Positions 31,646 through 42,337 of a DNA stretch of 64,000 nucleotides are shown piece by piece. How positions within the stretch are numbered: the stretch's first letter is position 1; the number at the start of each line of letters is the position of its first letter. The DNA lies in assembly GCA_021740385.1 (NCBI GenBank), contig JAIOZY010000006.1, positions 62,001 to 126,000 of the forward strand, written 5' to 3'. The notes under the pieces are model-generated. The model had not been told where the DNA came from, searched no databases, and saw nothing but the letters and a program-made list of their open reading frames with translations. Source of the stretch: Prolixibacteraceae bacterium (GTDB lineage: Bacteria; Bacteroidota; Bacteroidia; Bacteroidales; Prolixibacteraceae). Made by a program: the position numbers and the translations under genes.

Positions 31646-34032
31646 TGATGAGAAATAGATTGTTATATGTTGTTTTCTTTTTAGTGATTGTTATTCAGTC
31701 GGTTGATGTGAGGGCCTGGGAGGGAATGCCCATGCCCGAGTTGCATGTCGAAGGTCGATATCTGAAAGACAGTCACGGCCATGTTGTGAATTTACATGGC
31801 TTTGCCCAAACCTTTTCGCCCTGGTTTAACGAGCAGGGTTCTAAATGGAGCAATTACGATGTTCAGGGTTGTTTAAATTACAATAAAACCATTATCGACC
31901 GTATTATGGATGCCGGATGGAAAGTAAATTTTGTTCGTCAGCACATGGATCCATACTGGAGCAGTACACCTGGTTGTACCGGGCGTTATGAGGGTGAAGA
32001 ATGTTTTAACGAAACCCGATTTCGAAAGTATCTCGATGAAGTATTTGTGCCAATGGCTGAATATGCCGTTTCCAAAGGCTTATATGTTGTAATGCGCCCA
32101 CCGGGCGTGAGTCCCGAAACGATAGAAATAGGCGGTGTTTACCACGAATACCTGATCAGGGTTTGGAGCATCGTGTCGAATCACCCGGTACTGAAAAACC
32201 ACCCGCACATCATGTTTGAACTGGCCAATGAACCCATCGACATTCTGGGTCCCGATGGTACTTACGGTGCCGGTACCCAGGGGCATTTCGACAACCTGAA
32301 AACCTATTTCCAGGAAATTGTTAATACGATACGATCCGTGGCCGATAATATAATTTGGGTGCCGGGTTTGGGTTATCAGTCGCTTTACTCGGGCTATGCC
32401 GTTAACCCAATCGAAGGTGATAACATTGGCTATGCCGTTCATGTGTACCCGGGTTGGTTTAACAGCGGACAGGGTTATGAACCCTTTCAAAGGGGATGGG
32501 ACAACCAGGTTCAGCCGGTTGCCGACTTTGCACCGGTTATTGTAACCGAAATGGACTGGGCACCCGAAAGGCACAATAAATCGTGGGGCAAAGCTACTAC
32601 CGGAACTGCCGGGGGCGAAGGCTTTGGGGCTAACTTTAAAAAAATTGCCGACGATTGTGGCAACGTGAGCTGGTTGATTTTCACCAGCCCCGATTTATTG
32701 GCTGAATTTGGAAACCCCGATGCCCCGGCCGATATTGTCGATTTCCTTACCGATCCCGAGGCTTGTCCCTGGCCGGTTTATCACTGGTATCGGGATTATG
32801 CCGAAGTGTACGATTTTAACGGCGTATCGGAAGAATATTTAACCCTTGCAGAGTTGTATGCCGAAAGCGGTGAAAACATTTCGGTACTTACGAATAGCTC
32901 TAAGGCGTTAAAAATTAATGCTGTATTTGCCGATGGGCATATTGAAAATGTTGCTTCCCTGGCTGATGTTACCGTCGATCGCCCCGATGTGGTCCAGGTA
33001 CTGCGGGGAAGGGTATTTGCCCTTGCCGACGGACAGGCAACAGTAAACGTTGCTTATACCGGTCCCAAAGGAAACCGGGAACAATTGACACTCAAAGTAA
33101 GTGCTTCAACTTTCCCGCTTACTACTGAGCTGTTTAATCCCGGAATATGGGAAAATGGTACTTTTGATGAAGACACCAAAACCTTGCATACCGGCCCGTG
33201 GGGATTTGGCGGCTGGCAATACAACGGCATCGATTTGTCTGGTTACAAATACCTTGTCTCCAGGCTGGGAAGTGCAAACAATGCCAGTGCCGATTTCAGG
33301 ATTTTTGATGGCGCAAGCTATTGGGGATCTCCGGCTATATATCGCTTTAATGCTAACCGCGAAATAGTGGTTGTTTTAAATGATGCCGTTAAAGATGACG
33401 GAAGCCCCCTTGATCCGGAGCATATTTACATTGCAGGTTTTTGGTCAAACGGGAATAATCCCTTCGTAATCGATACGGTATTTCTGACCAATTCAAGCGA
33501 ATACGCACCACCCGGTATTTATGTGAGCGATGTTAATGAAAGGAAAATAACCGCGTTGGACGGGCTTAATTACGTTATAGAATCCGGCCCTTCTGAAAGC
33601 CAGTCTTTTGTCGTGTCGGGTTTTAAACTTGAAGATGATATAACAATTCATGCTCCCGAAAACTTTGAAATTTCAACCGACGCTGTCGGAGAGTATGTGT
33701 ATAATATTATTCTTCCTGAAAATGAAGGTACTGTTAACGAAACAATCATTTTTGTTCGTTTGAAATCCGGACTTATCAGAGACACTTATAGTGGCGATAT
33801 ACAAATTGAATCGACCGGTGTTACTTCTATCAGATTATCCCTGTCGGGAATGGTGGATTTTAAAACAAATGTCAAGTCTATCGATAAAGCTGATCTGAGT
33901 GTTATATCGACCAGTTATTTCTCGATATCAGGACGCAGGGTGTATGATATTGAAAATGCGAGAGGACTTTTTATTAAAAGGGATCTAATGTCGGATGGAT
34001 CATTACAGACCAGTAAAATTATTAAGTATTAA
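31642..34032 (+). CDS. GH5-like glycosidase with C-terminal beta domains
   Basis: The product is 796 aa. The start lies in ATGATGATG, overlapping the previous stop, so any of three ATGs could be used. After a signal peptide an early LHGFAQTFSPWF motif opens a clan-A barrel with acid/base Glu197 in FELANEPID and nucleophile Glu303 in VIVTEMDWAPE, as in GH5. Downstream come an Ig-like part (~420-490), a jelly-roll-like part (~495-630), and a beta domain (~640-755). The end (FSISGRRVYDIENARGLFIK) looks like a reduced sorting/anchoring tail. GH5 covers many beta-glycanases including xylanases and mannanases. The subfamily is not clear to me. Confidence 0.83.
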   Translation: MMMRNRLLYVVFFLVIVIQSVDVRAWEGMPMPELHVEGRYLKDSHGHVVNLHGFAQTFSPWFNEQGSKWSNYDVQGCLNYNKTIIDRIMDAGWKVNFVRQHMDPYWSSTPGCTGRYEGEECFNETRFRKYLDEVFVPMAEYAVSKGLYVVMRPPGVSPETIEIGGVYHEYLIRVWSIVSNHPVLKNHPHIMFELANEPIDILGPDGTYGAGTQGHFDNLKTYFQEIVNTIRSVADNIIWVPGLGYQSLYSGYAVNPIEGDNIGYAVHVYPGWFNSGQGYEPFQRGWDNQVQPVADFAPVIVTEMDWAPERHNKSWGKATTGTAGGEGFGANFKKIADDCGNVSWLIFTSPDLLAEFGNPDAPADIVDFLTDPEACPWPVYHWYRDYAEVYDFNGVSEEYLTLAELYAESGENISVLTNSSKALKINAVFADGHIENVASLADVTVDRPDVVQVLRGRVFALADGQATVNVAYTGPKGNREQLTLKVSASTFPLTTELFNPGIWENGTFDEDTKTLHTGPWGFGGWQYNGIDLSGYKYLVSRLGSANNASADFRIFDGASYWGSPAIYRFNANREIVVVLNDAVKDDGSPLDPEHIYIAGFWSNGNNPFVIDTVFLTNSSEYAPPGIYVSDVNERKITALDGLNYVIESGPSESQSFVVSGFKLEDDITIHAPENFEISTDAVGEYVYNIILPENEGTVNETIIFVRLKSGLIRDTYSGDIQIESTGVTSIRLSLSGMVDFKTNVKSIDKADLSVISTSYFSISGRRVYDIENARGLFIKRDLMSDGSLQTSKIIKY

Positions 34033-34096
34033 GATAAAATTGAGATATATACCTTTCAGGATTATGAATATACCAATTACCTAAAAATCCAAAGAG

Positions 34097-36469
34097 ATGA
34101 AGAAAAACAAATTTTATATGGTCGCTTTTGTTCTGTTAATGATTGGTTTAAATTGCAATAGCCAAACCTATCAAAAGACTGACAATGGAATTAAAACAAC
34201 CGTCGAATTAACTAATGTTGAAATTGAATTCTATTCTCCCTCCATTGTAAGGGTTAAAAAATGGCCCGAAAAGTCGTGCTTTTTAAAAGAAAGCCTCTCG
34301 GTTGTTCATCAACCCGGCAAAACAAATATTGAAATTAACAAAAAAGGAAACACTTTATTATTGAAGAGTGAGAAGGTACAGGTTTCGCTCGGTTTAAATG
34401 ATGGAGTCCTGTCTTTCATTTCAGCTTCGGGTAAAACCCTTTTGAGTGAAAAAGAATCAGGTTCAAAATTTACGCCTTATAACGATGCCGGGGAAGAAAC
34501 GTACAGTGTGTCTCAATCATTTGTTTTAGATAAAGAGGAGGCCATTTATGGTTTAGGAATTTTGCAAAACGGCAAAATGGTACAACGCGACCTCGAAATA
34601 CATATGATACAAAACAATACGCAGGATTTTGTTCCCTTTTTCCAGTCGAACAAAGGTTATGGCCTGTTCTGGGATAACTATTCACCAACGACATTTAGCG
34701 ATAACCCGCAACAAACTTCATTTCGCTCGGAGGTTGGCGATGGCATCGACTATTATTTTATGTACGGTGAAAATGCCGATGGTGTGGTTGCCCAAATGCG
34801 CGAACTAACCGGACAGGTGCCTATGTTCCCGTTATGGACCTATGGTTACTGGCAAAGCAAGGAGCGTTATAAAAGTCAAAATGAAACGGTTGGTGTTGTT
34901 CAAAAGTACCGTGATTTAGGTGTCCCCCTCGATGGGATTATTCAAGACTGGCGTTATTGGGGCAACAACTACCTGTGGAATGCCATGGAATTCCTCAATG
35001 AAGAATTTTACGATCCACAAAAGATGATCAACGATGTGCACAACATGAATGCACACATGATTATTTCAATATGGAATTCGTTTGGGCCACATACCAAGCA
35101 GTACAGGAAACTCGACAGCATTGATGCGCTTTTAGATATAAAAACATGGCCCGAATCGGGTTCGTTCAAATGGCCACCCAATCCCGATTATCCTTCGGGT
35201 GTGCGGGTTTACGATGCATACAACCCGGCAGCGCGCGACATTTACTGGAAATACCTGAAGGAAGGCATTTTCTCACTGGGCATGGACGGATGGTGGATCG
35301 ACTCCTCCGAACCCGACCATTTCGACCCGAAACCGGCTGATTTTGATAATCAAACATACCTTGGTTCATTTCGTAAAGTGCGCAATGCTTACCCCTTGAT
35401 GACGGTGGGCGGTGTTTACAAACATCAGCGCGAAGTTACTTCCGATAAGCGTGTTTTTATTTTAACACGTTCGGTGTTTGCCGGACAGCAACGCTGCGGC
35501 GCCAATACATGGTCGGGCGATGTTGTGGCATCGTGGGATGCCTTGCGAAAGCAGATATCTGGAGGCTTAAACTTAACATTATGTGGCATTCCACACTACA
35601 ACAGCGATATAGGCGGTTTCTTCCTTTGGGATTTTCAAAACCCGCTGCAAAATGCCGATTATCGCGAATTGTATGCCCGGTGGGTCCAGTTTGGCGCATT
35701 TTGCCCCATGATGCGTTCGCATGGTGCCGATGCCCCACGCGAAATATATCAATTCGGACAAAAGGGGGAACCTATTTACGATGCCATCGAGAAATACATC
35801 AACCTTCGCTACTGTTTTTTACCTTACATTTATTCCACTTCGTGGGACGTAACAGAAAACCAGTCGAGTATAATGCGTGCCCTGGTCATGGATTTCCCAT
35901 CCGATAAAAAAGCGCTCAATATTGATGACCAGTACATGTTTGGCAAGTCCATCCTGGTTTGCCCGGTAACCGAAAGCATGTATAACGAAAATGGACAGGA
36001 AGATTTTAGCACGGTTAAAAAGCGGGAGCTTTATTTGCCTGCCGGTACCAATTGGATTGACTTCTGGACAGGTGAAGCGCTGGAAGGTGGACAAACCATA
36101 AATAAGGAAACACCAATCGATATTATGCCTCTGTATGTCAAAGTAGGTTCCATTATACCAATAGGACCGGATGTTCAATATGCCGAAGAGAAAACATGGG
36201 ACAACCTTGAAATTCGGATTTATGAAGGTGCCGATGGCGAATTTACTTTGTATGAAGATGAAAACGACAATTATAATTACGAAAAAGGAATGTATTCAAC
36301 CATCGTGTTTAGTTGGGACGATGCGAAAAAAGTTTTAACCATTGCCAAACGTGAGGGCTCATTCCCCGGTATGATAGAAAACAGGAAGTTTGATGTAAAA
36401 ATTACCGGTCAAATGGACAATGTTGAAACCGTAAAATACAGTGGTGGAAAACAAACCGTGAAATTCTAA
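34097..36469 (+). CDS. GH31 alpha-xylosidase-like enzyme
   Basis: The product is 790 aa with a signal peptide. It has the GH31 N-terminal beta domain, then the barrel with IIQDWRYWG, the nucleophile Asp402 in GWWIDSSEPDHF, RSVFAGQQRCGANTWSGD and MMRSHGADAPRE, and a C-terminal beta region with YEDENDNYNYEKG. The WWIDSSEPD form of the nucleophile motif is common in bacterial alpha-xylosidases. No PA14 insert is seen, unlike the known Bacteroides ovatus xyloglucan enzyme. In this locus it fits removal of alpha-xylose from complex side chains; alpha-glucosidase activity is the main alternative. It is 6 bp ahead of the next GH43 gene. Confidence 0.88.
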   Translation: MKKNKFYMVAFVLLMIGLNCNSQTYQKTDNGIKTTVELTNVEIEFYSPSIVRVKKWPEKSCFLKESLSVVHQPGKTNIEINKKGNTLLLKSEKVQVSLGLNDGVLSFISASGKTLLSEKESGSKFTPYNDAGEETYSVSQSFVLDKEEAIYGLGILQNGKMVQRDLEIHMIQNNTQDFVPFFQSNKGYGLFWDNYSPTTFSDNPQQTSFRSEVGDGIDYYFMYGENADGVVAQMRELTGQVPMFPLWTYGYWQSKERYKSQNETVGVVQKYRDLGVPLDGIIQDWRYWGNNYLWNAMEFLNEEFYDPQKMINDVHNMNAHMIISIWNSFGPHTKQYRKLDSIDALLDIKTWPESGSFKWPPNPDYPSGVRVYDAYNPAARDIYWKYLKEGIFSLGMDGWWIDSSEPDHFDPKPADFDNQTYLGSFRKVRNAYPLMTVGGVYKHQREVTSDKRVFILTRSVFAGQQRCGANTWSGDVVASWDALRKQISGGLNLTLCGIPHYNSDIGGFFLWDFQNPLQNADYRELYARWVQFGAFCPMMRSHGADAPREIYQFGQKGEPIYDAIEKYINLRYCFLPYIYSTSWDVTENQSSIMRALVMDFPSDKKALNIDDQYMFGKSILVCPVTESMYNENGQEDFSTVKKRELYLPAGTNWIDFWTGEALEGGQTINKETPIDIMPLYVKVGSIIPIGPDVQYAEEKTWDNLEIRIYEGADGEFTLYEDENDNYNYEKGMYSTIVFSWDDAKKVLTIAKREGSFPGMIENRKFDVKITGQMDNVETVKYSGGKQTVKF

Positions 36470-36475
36470 AAAGAT

Positions 36476-37591
36476 ATGAAGGTAAATAAACAAATACTGA
36501 TTCTGCTTGCAATATGGCTGTCAGTCAGTTGCTTCGCTCAGGAAAACATTGGCGGGGATAAAACTGATGTTTTTTGCTATACCAACCCGGTTACCCGCGA
36601 CACATCCATTGCAATGAGAGATCATTGTATCATCAAAGTTGGCGAAAAATGGTATTGCACCGGAACATCGATGCCTGTTTGGACAGGTCCTAATCCCGGT
36701 GTCCGACTGTTGGTGTCCGACGATTTGATCAACTGGGAACATCATTCATGGATTATCGATGCCAGTAAATTACCTGAGGACTGTCCCTACAACGGAAGGT
36801 TTTGGGCTTCTGAAATTCATTACATTCAGGGAAAATTCTGGCTCACAATAAACAGTGGAAAAGTAACCGATGAAGACCCAAAAGGGATGGACACACACAG
36901 TGTTTGGCTATTCTCTTCTGATGAGGTTACAGGTCCATATAATCTGGTGAACGGGCCACTTACACCCCAATACAACAACGATGCAACACTTTTTGAAGAT
37001 GACGATGGGCAGGTGTACTTTTATTGCAGTGGTGGGGGATTATTTCAGGCAAAAATAGATTTAAATACAGGTAAACTAACTACACCAATCGAAAAATTCT
37101 TAGACAAAAAGCAACCGGGTTGGCCCGAATGGATGGTTGGTGGTATTGAAGGCCCTTTTGTTATTAAACGTGACGGTACATATTTTATGTTTTTTTCTAC
37201 CTGGACGCGTGGATATGAAGTAGGCCTGTTAAAATCGAAAAATCCATTAGGCCCATGGAAATTAGTGTCGAAAGAACCAATATTCGGCACCCGTAAAAAA
37301 GGATACCGCCCGGAGCTTGCCATCGGTGGTGGTTACGATCATTTAAAATTTCAGGATACCGAAGACCCATACTGCGAGACAGGGCACAATGCACTGTTCG
37401 AAGGACCTGATGGCAATATTTGGAGTTCGTGTCATTATATGATGTATGAAAAACGGCCTTATCCGTATAGTCAAACGTTTGAACCATGGGAATTAACCCC
37501 TCAAATGGGATACGAACCTGTCCGATATGAAAATGGAAGATTCTATATTGATGAACCAACATGGACAGAACAGCAAATTGATTATCAGTGA
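36476..37591 (+). CDS. GH43-family glycosidase, single domain
   Basis: The product is 371 aa: a signal peptide (cut near CFAQ) and one five-bladed propeller. Visible sites are Asp in AMRDHCIIKV (base), Asp in YNNDATLFEDDDGQVYF and Glu225 in GGIEGPFVIK (acid). It lacks the CBM6 of the other GH43 genes, and its sequence is clearly of another subfamily. GH43 members split beta-xylosides, alpha-L-arabinofuranosides or beta-galactosides. It lies between GH31 and GH29 genes, so it may act on the same side chains. The activity is not decided by sequence alone. Confidence 0.88.
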   Translation: MKVNKQILILLAIWLSVSCFAQENIGGDKTDVFCYTNPVTRDTSIAMRDHCIIKVGEKWYCTGTSMPVWTGPNPGVRLLVSDDLINWEHHSWIIDASKLPEDCPYNGRFWASEIHYIQGKFWLTINSGKVTDEDPKGMDTHSVWLFSSDEVTGPYNLVNGPLTPQYNNDATLFEDDDGQVYFYCSGGGLFQAKIDLNTGKLTTPIEKFLDKKQPGWPEWMVGGIEGPFVIKRDGTYFMFFSTWTRGYEVGLLKSKNPLGPWKLVSKEPIFGTRKKGYRPELAIGGGYDHLKFQDTEDPYCETGHNALFEGPDGNIWSSCHYMMYEKRPYPYSQTFEPWELTPQMGYEPVRYENGRFYIDEPTWTEQQIDYQ

Positions 37592-37628
37592 TATTGCTGA
37601 ATTAAATCAGGATAAAAGTCCAAAAAAG

Positions 37629-39647
37629 ATGATGAGAGGATTAATAATATATTTGGTGGTGTTTTTAAGTTGGACATTTAATAGTCAATTATATGGTCAA
37701 TCAAATCGAACAGTAGAAAATGCCATCCACGAAAGTGTAGATATATTGTCAACCCCTGATATATGGGACTTGCCTCCATTGCCAATAAGTAAAGGCCCAT
37801 ACACTGCCAGTTGGGAAGACATAAGCCGGATTTACAATGTGCCACAATGGTGGCGTGAAGCTAAATTTGGTGCATGGTCGCACTGGGATCCACAATCAAT
37901 GCCCGAACAGGGCGACTGGTATGCACGCGGAATGTATATCGAAGGTAGTCCGCAATATCAATACCACGTTGAGAATTTTGGCCATCCATCTGAATATGGC
38001 TACAAAGACATTTGCCATAACTGGGTAATTGATAAGTGGAACCCTGATGAGTTAATGGATTTATATGTAGAAATGGGCGCACGCTATTTTATGGCCATGG
38101 GGGTCCATCATGATAATTTCGATTGCTACGATTCAAAATATCAACCCTGGAATTCGGTAAACGTGGGTCCAAAGAAAGACATCGTTGGGATTTGGGAAAA
38201 AGTTGCCCGTGAACACGATATGAAGTTCGGTATAGGTTTTCACAATACACCTGCCCGTACCTGGGGGCAGTTTATGACAGTAAGGTACACAAGTGACAAG
38301 AAAGGGCCAAAGGCAGGTGTGCCTTACGATGCGCTGCATACAATAGCAGATGGCAAAGGAGAATGGTGGGAGGGGATGGATCCGGTTGATCTTTATGGTC
38401 CGGTTCACGACAAAAAGGCACCTTTGCATTCACCTTTTGCCAACCAGTTTATGTGGCGCATCGATGATGCCATCACCAAATATCATCCCGATGTAATTTA
38501 TTTTGACGAACATGCAGGTGACTCACAAGTCGATTTAGGGGTGAATATGGGGCTTGGATTTCTTGCACCACAGTTAATTGCCAACTACTATAACAAATCG
38601 TTGAAATGGAACAACGGGAAAATGGAGGCCGTAGTTAATCTTAAAGGTGTAGGAGGGCGGTACAACAGTTTTCAAAACGAACCGGAATTGCTTCCCCTTG
38701 TGGATCGTTCCCTTGTGAAGAGCACCGAGAAAATCATTGAGCCTGAGATTATGGCTTATCCTTTCCAAACCGAAACCAGTATAGCTGAATGGCATTATCA
38801 AACAGGTCAGGAGTATATGGATGCAGCTACAATAATTGATTTGCTGATGCAAAATGTTTCCCGAAACGGAACCATGTTGCTCAATCTGACCCAGCATGGT
38901 CGTGGCGATCTCGATTCGGAAGTGGTGCGCATTGCCAAAGATGTTGGTGAATGGTTAAAAGTTAATGGCGAAGCGGTTTATGGCTCACGACCTTTTGAGG
39001 TATATGGTGAAATGAATGTTTGCTATACACGTAATAAGGGCTATGTTTATGCTACTGTTTTTAACTGGAACGACAACCAGCTAACTCTTCAAGAGTTACA
39101 TTCAAATGGACATACACTTGGCAAAGTTTCTAAAGTGGAAATGCTTGGTACGAATGTGGAATTTGAATTTGCACAGAATGAAACCGGGTTAACCATAACA
39201 CCAAATCAAGTATTACAACACCTCCCGGGGATTACTGATAAATCATTATCACAAAACATTCGGGTTTTTCGCATTACGCATGACAAAGGCTGGATAAACG
39301 ACGATGACCCGGGAATTACAGCTCCCGGATGGTATCGGGTTTGCAACCTGGAAACAGGCGATTATAACAATGACCTTACAAAAAGCGAAACAACGGGCGA
39401 TGTATGGCGCGGTTCATTTACCGGGAATAACATTTCGGTTTTATGCCCTAAAGAGGAAGAAGCCGGTAAGATAGAAATTCAGATTGATGGTGAGGTGCAA
39501 TCAACAGTTGATCTATCAACCACTGGCAAGCGTAAGCCACAGCAGGTTGTATGTGAAATAAGCAAACTGGCTGATGGTAAACATGAAATTGCGATTGTAA
39601 ACAAAGGTGGCGGAAAAGTAGCCATTGATGCTTTAGTGGTTAAATAA
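37629..39647 (+). CDS. GH29 alpha-L-fucosidase
   Basis: I chose the ATG at 37629 (672 aa), which starts a hydrophobic signal (MMRGLIIYLVVF); the frame is open further upstream, but that part overlaps the GH43 gene. The GH29 barrel shows WWREAKFGAWSHWDPQS, YFMAMGVHHDNFDCYDSKY, and the nucleophile Asp293 in IYFDEHAG, where most family members have FDGG or similar. The C-terminal part includes NGTMLLNLTQHG, then a beta domain. GH29 enzymes release alpha-L-fucose. With GH95, GH2 and GH31 nearby, a branched plant side chain is the likely target. A related L-galactose or other hexoside specificity is possible. Confidence 0.9.
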   Translation: MMRGLIIYLVVFLSWTFNSQLYGQSNRTVENAIHESVDILSTPDIWDLPPLPISKGPYTASWEDISRIYNVPQWWREAKFGAWSHWDPQSMPEQGDWYARGMYIEGSPQYQYHVENFGHPSEYGYKDICHNWVIDKWNPDELMDLYVEMGARYFMAMGVHHDNFDCYDSKYQPWNSVNVGPKKDIVGIWEKVAREHDMKFGIGFHNTPARTWGQFMTVRYTSDKKGPKAGVPYDALHTIADGKGEWWEGMDPVDLYGPVHDKKAPLHSPFANQFMWRIDDAITKYHPDVIYFDEHAGDSQVDLGVNMGLGFLAPQLIANYYNKSLKWNNGKMEAVVNLKGVGGRYNSFQNEPELLPLVDRSLVKSTEKIIEPEIMAYPFQTETSIAEWHYQTGQEYMDAATIIDLLMQNVSRNGTMLLNLTQHGRGDLDSEVVRIAKDVGEWLKVNGEAVYGSRPFEVYGEMNVCYTRNKGYVYATVFNWNDNQLTLQELHSNGHTLGKVSKVEMLGTNVEFEFAQNETGLTITPNQVLQHLPGITDKSLSQNIRVFRITHDKGWINDDDPGITAPGWYRVCNLETGDYNNDLTKSETTGDVWRGSFTGNNISVLCPKEEEAGKIEIQIDGEVQSTVDLSTTGKRKPQQVVCEISKLADGKHEIAIVNKGGGKVAIDALVVK

Positions 39648-39694
39648 ACATAATACATATACGGAAATAGTTTTTTTAAATAAAACCAAATAAT

Positions 39695-42139
39695 ATGTAC
39701 CAGCTCAATTTTCAACAATGCAAATTTTGTTATCCCATAATAAAAGTATGGGTAATGATGGTTCTCGTACTATGTGTCTCCGGATGTACTAAAAATGAGG
39801 CAAATTTTGAACGGAAACAATTATTTGATTCCGATTGGAAGTTTCATTTAGGTGATACAGATATAGCTTCATCAAAAGATTTTGATGATGAAAACTGGCG
39901 TAGTGTTAACTTGCCACACGATTGGAGTATCGAAGGCGAAATAAGCCCTGAAAATCTAACAGGTGGTGCCGGTGGATATTTTCTTGCTGGCATTGGATGG
40001 TACCGGAAAACTTTCAAAGCTCCGGCGGAATGGAAAGACAAAAATATCTCGATTTATTTTGAAGGTGTTTATATGAATTCCGAAGTTTTTATAAACGGGA
40101 AATCGCTGGGCGTTTATCCATACGGATACACTTCGTTTAAATATAACCTTACCCCTTATTTGAATTTTGATAAAGAAAATATTATTGCTGTTCGGGTTGA
40201 TAATTCTCAACAGTTAAATTGTCGCTGGTATACTGGTTCAGGAATTTACCGTCATGTTTGGATGCTGGTTACAGAACCTGTTCATATTGCCCATTGGGGG
40301 GTTGACATTACTACGCCTGAAGTATCTTCAGAAAAAGCAAATGTACAATTGACAACAAGGGTGAAAAACGAAACCGGTCAACCCCAAAACATAGTGGTAA
40401 AAACCCTTATTTGGGATAAAAATTTAAAAAGTGCCGGGAATGGACAAGTTGAAATTGAACTTGCCCCAAATGGTGAGAAAGAAATTAATCAAACCTTTGA
40501 GGTATTGAATCCTTTTCTATGGTCGCCTGATACGCCAGACTTATATCAGGCACAGATACAGATTGTAAGCGGCGATGAAGTAATTGACGACACAAAAACC
40601 CCATTTGGTATTCGCTCTATTGCATTTTCAGCCGAAGAGGGTTTTCAGCTAAATGGCGAAAAAATAATACTTAATGGTGGATGTGTACATCATGATAATG
40701 GCATTTTGGGTGCTGCAGCATTCGATCGCGCCGAACAAAGAAGAGTGGAATTGCTCAAAGCTGCCGGGTTCAATGCAGTAAGAACGGCGCACAATATTCC
40801 TTCTGAGGCATTTTTGCATGCATGTGACGAGTTGGGTTTATTGGTTATAGATGAAGCTTTTGATGGTTGGAAAGCAAGCAAAACCCCTTACGATTACTCC
40901 TTGCATTTTGATGATTGGTGGGAAAAAGACCTGAGAGCGATGGTGCTTCGCGATCGTAACCACCCTTCCATTATTATGTGGAGTATTGGCAATGAGGTGA
41001 TTGAGCGAAAAGAGCCCGAAGCGGTTGAAATTGTCAATATGATGGCTGAAGAAATAAAAATGATAGACACCACTCGTCCTGTAACATCGGCTATGACTAC
41101 CTGGGACTACGAATGGGAAATATTTGATCCGCTAATGGAAGCCCATGATGTATGTGGGTATAATTATCAATTGCACCGTGCACCGGCCGATCATAAAAGG
41201 GTGCCTTCAAGAATTATTGTCAATACAGAGTCGTATCCGGCCAATGCATTTAATATTTGGAAGCTGGTAAGTGAAAAAGACTATATCCTGGGTGATTTTG
41301 TGTGGACAGCCATGGATTATTTGGGCGAATCGGGCATTGGGGCATATTATTACCCCGGCGAAAATGCAGGTGAACATTGGCAAGTTGAACCTTATCCCTG
41401 GCACGGGGCTTATTGTGGTGATATCGACCTTACTGGCTGGCGAAAACCCATATCACACTATCGAAGCATGTTGTACAACGATAATGAAAAGCTATACATA
41501 GCGGTGAAAGAGCCAAACCCCGATAGTGGCCGCATTAAAACAACCGGATGGGCCGTATGGCCTACATGGGAAAGTTGGACCTGGCCCGGTTTTGAAGGAA
41601 AAAGCATTGAGGTCGAGGTATATTCAAAATATCCCAAAGTCCGGCTTTATCTTAACAATCAACTTATTGGTGAAAAAATAACAAGCATCGATCAACAGTT
41701 TAAAGCAACATTTTCAGTTCCTTATACTCCGGGTGAACTAAAAGCAGTTGGGGTGGAGAATGATAAGGAAATTGAATCTTCAATATTGCAAACTTCCGGT
41801 GATGCCGAAAACATTAAACTCACCGCTGATCGAAAAGAACTGGTGGCTAATGGGCAGGATTTGTCATTTGTTACAGTTGAGATTACAGATAAAACGGGTA
41901 TACTCCAGCCAAATGCAGAAAACAAAATGAAATTTAATATTGAAGGGGCGGGAACCATTATTGGTGTAGGCAATGCAAATTTAAAAGATAATGAAAGATA
42001 CGTAGGGGATGAATGCAAAACATGGAAAGGCCGTGCACTTGTTGTCATAAGGAGTACCCATGACACTGGAGATATTAAACTTACTGTTAGTTCTCCAAAT
42101 TTATCTGAATCGATTCTAATCATTAAAAGTAAAATGTAG
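39695..42139 (+). CDS. GH2 beta-galactosidase-type lipoprotein (paralogue 1)
   Basis: The product is 814 aa. The N-terminus carries a lipoprotein-like Cys in CVSGCTKN. The domain order is sugar-binding (~45-200, LPHDWSIEGE), Ig-like (~205-310), the barrel with acid/base Glu434 in WSIGNEVIE and nucleophile Glu512 in IIVNTESYP, then DUF4982-type and Ig-like C-terminal domains. The type is beta-galactosidase-like, but GH2 also contains mannosidases and glucuronidases. It is a close relative of the next gene (42338), and the two are probably a tandem duplication with divergence. Confidence 0.9.
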   Translation: MYQLNFQQCKFCYPIIKVWVMMVLVLCVSGCTKNEANFERKQLFDSDWKFHLGDTDIASSKDFDDENWRSVNLPHDWSIEGEISPENLTGGAGGYFLAGIGWYRKTFKAPAEWKDKNISIYFEGVYMNSEVFINGKSLGVYPYGYTSFKYNLTPYLNFDKENIIAVRVDNSQQLNCRWYTGSGIYRHVWMLVTEPVHIAHWGVDITTPEVSSEKANVQLTTRVKNETGQPQNIVVKTLIWDKNLKSAGNGQVEIELAPNGEKEINQTFEVLNPFLWSPDTPDLYQAQIQIVSGDEVIDDTKTPFGIRSIAFSAEEGFQLNGEKIILNGGCVHHDNGILGAAAFDRAEQRRVELLKAAGFNAVRTAHNIPSEAFLHACDELGLLVIDEAFDGWKASKTPYDYSLHFDDWWEKDLRAMVLRDRNHPSIIMWSIGNEVIERKEPEAVEIVNMMAEEIKMIDTTRPVTSAMTTWDYEWEIFDPLMEAHDVCGYNYQLHRAPADHKRVPSRIIVNTESYPANAFNIWKLVSEKDYILGDFVWTAMDYLGESGIGAYYYPGENAGEHWQVEPYPWHGAYCGDIDLTGWRKPISHYRSMLYNDNEKLYIAVKEPNPDSGRIKTTGWAVWPTWESWTWPGFEGKSIEVEVYSKYPKVRLYLNNQLIGEKITSIDQQFKATFSVPYTPGELKAVGVENDKEIESSILQTSGDAENIKLTADRKELVANGQDLSFVTVEITDKTGILQPNAENKMKFNIEGAGTIIGVGNANLKDNERYVGDECKTWKGRALVVIRSTHDTGDIKLTVSSPNLSESILIIKSKM

Positions 42140-42224
42140 TAAAAATAGAGGGTACGAGTATACCTATTCGAAAATGAAGGAAAGTCCTTATCGCAGGCAG
42201 TGAGTAACGGAAATTATAACAGCT

Positions 42225-42337
42225 ATGAAACGAGCATAGCCTGCCCCGACAAGTCGGGGTTTCGGAAGTGAACCACAACAACGAATGATTATGTGCGAGT
42301 TCCATGAGTTGCCTTAAGAAATGAACAATATAAACGA
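42225..42337 (+). repeat. Palindromic leader element, copy 4 (expanded)
   Basis: It starts ATGAAACGAGC, has the stem CCCCGAC-AAG-TCGGGG, and later GCGAGTTCCATGAGTTGCC, which matches the tail of copy 3. About 45 bp separate stem and tail, so it looks like a copy 3-type element with an insertion. It ends near the start codon of the GH2 gene at 42338. Confidence 0.55.
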
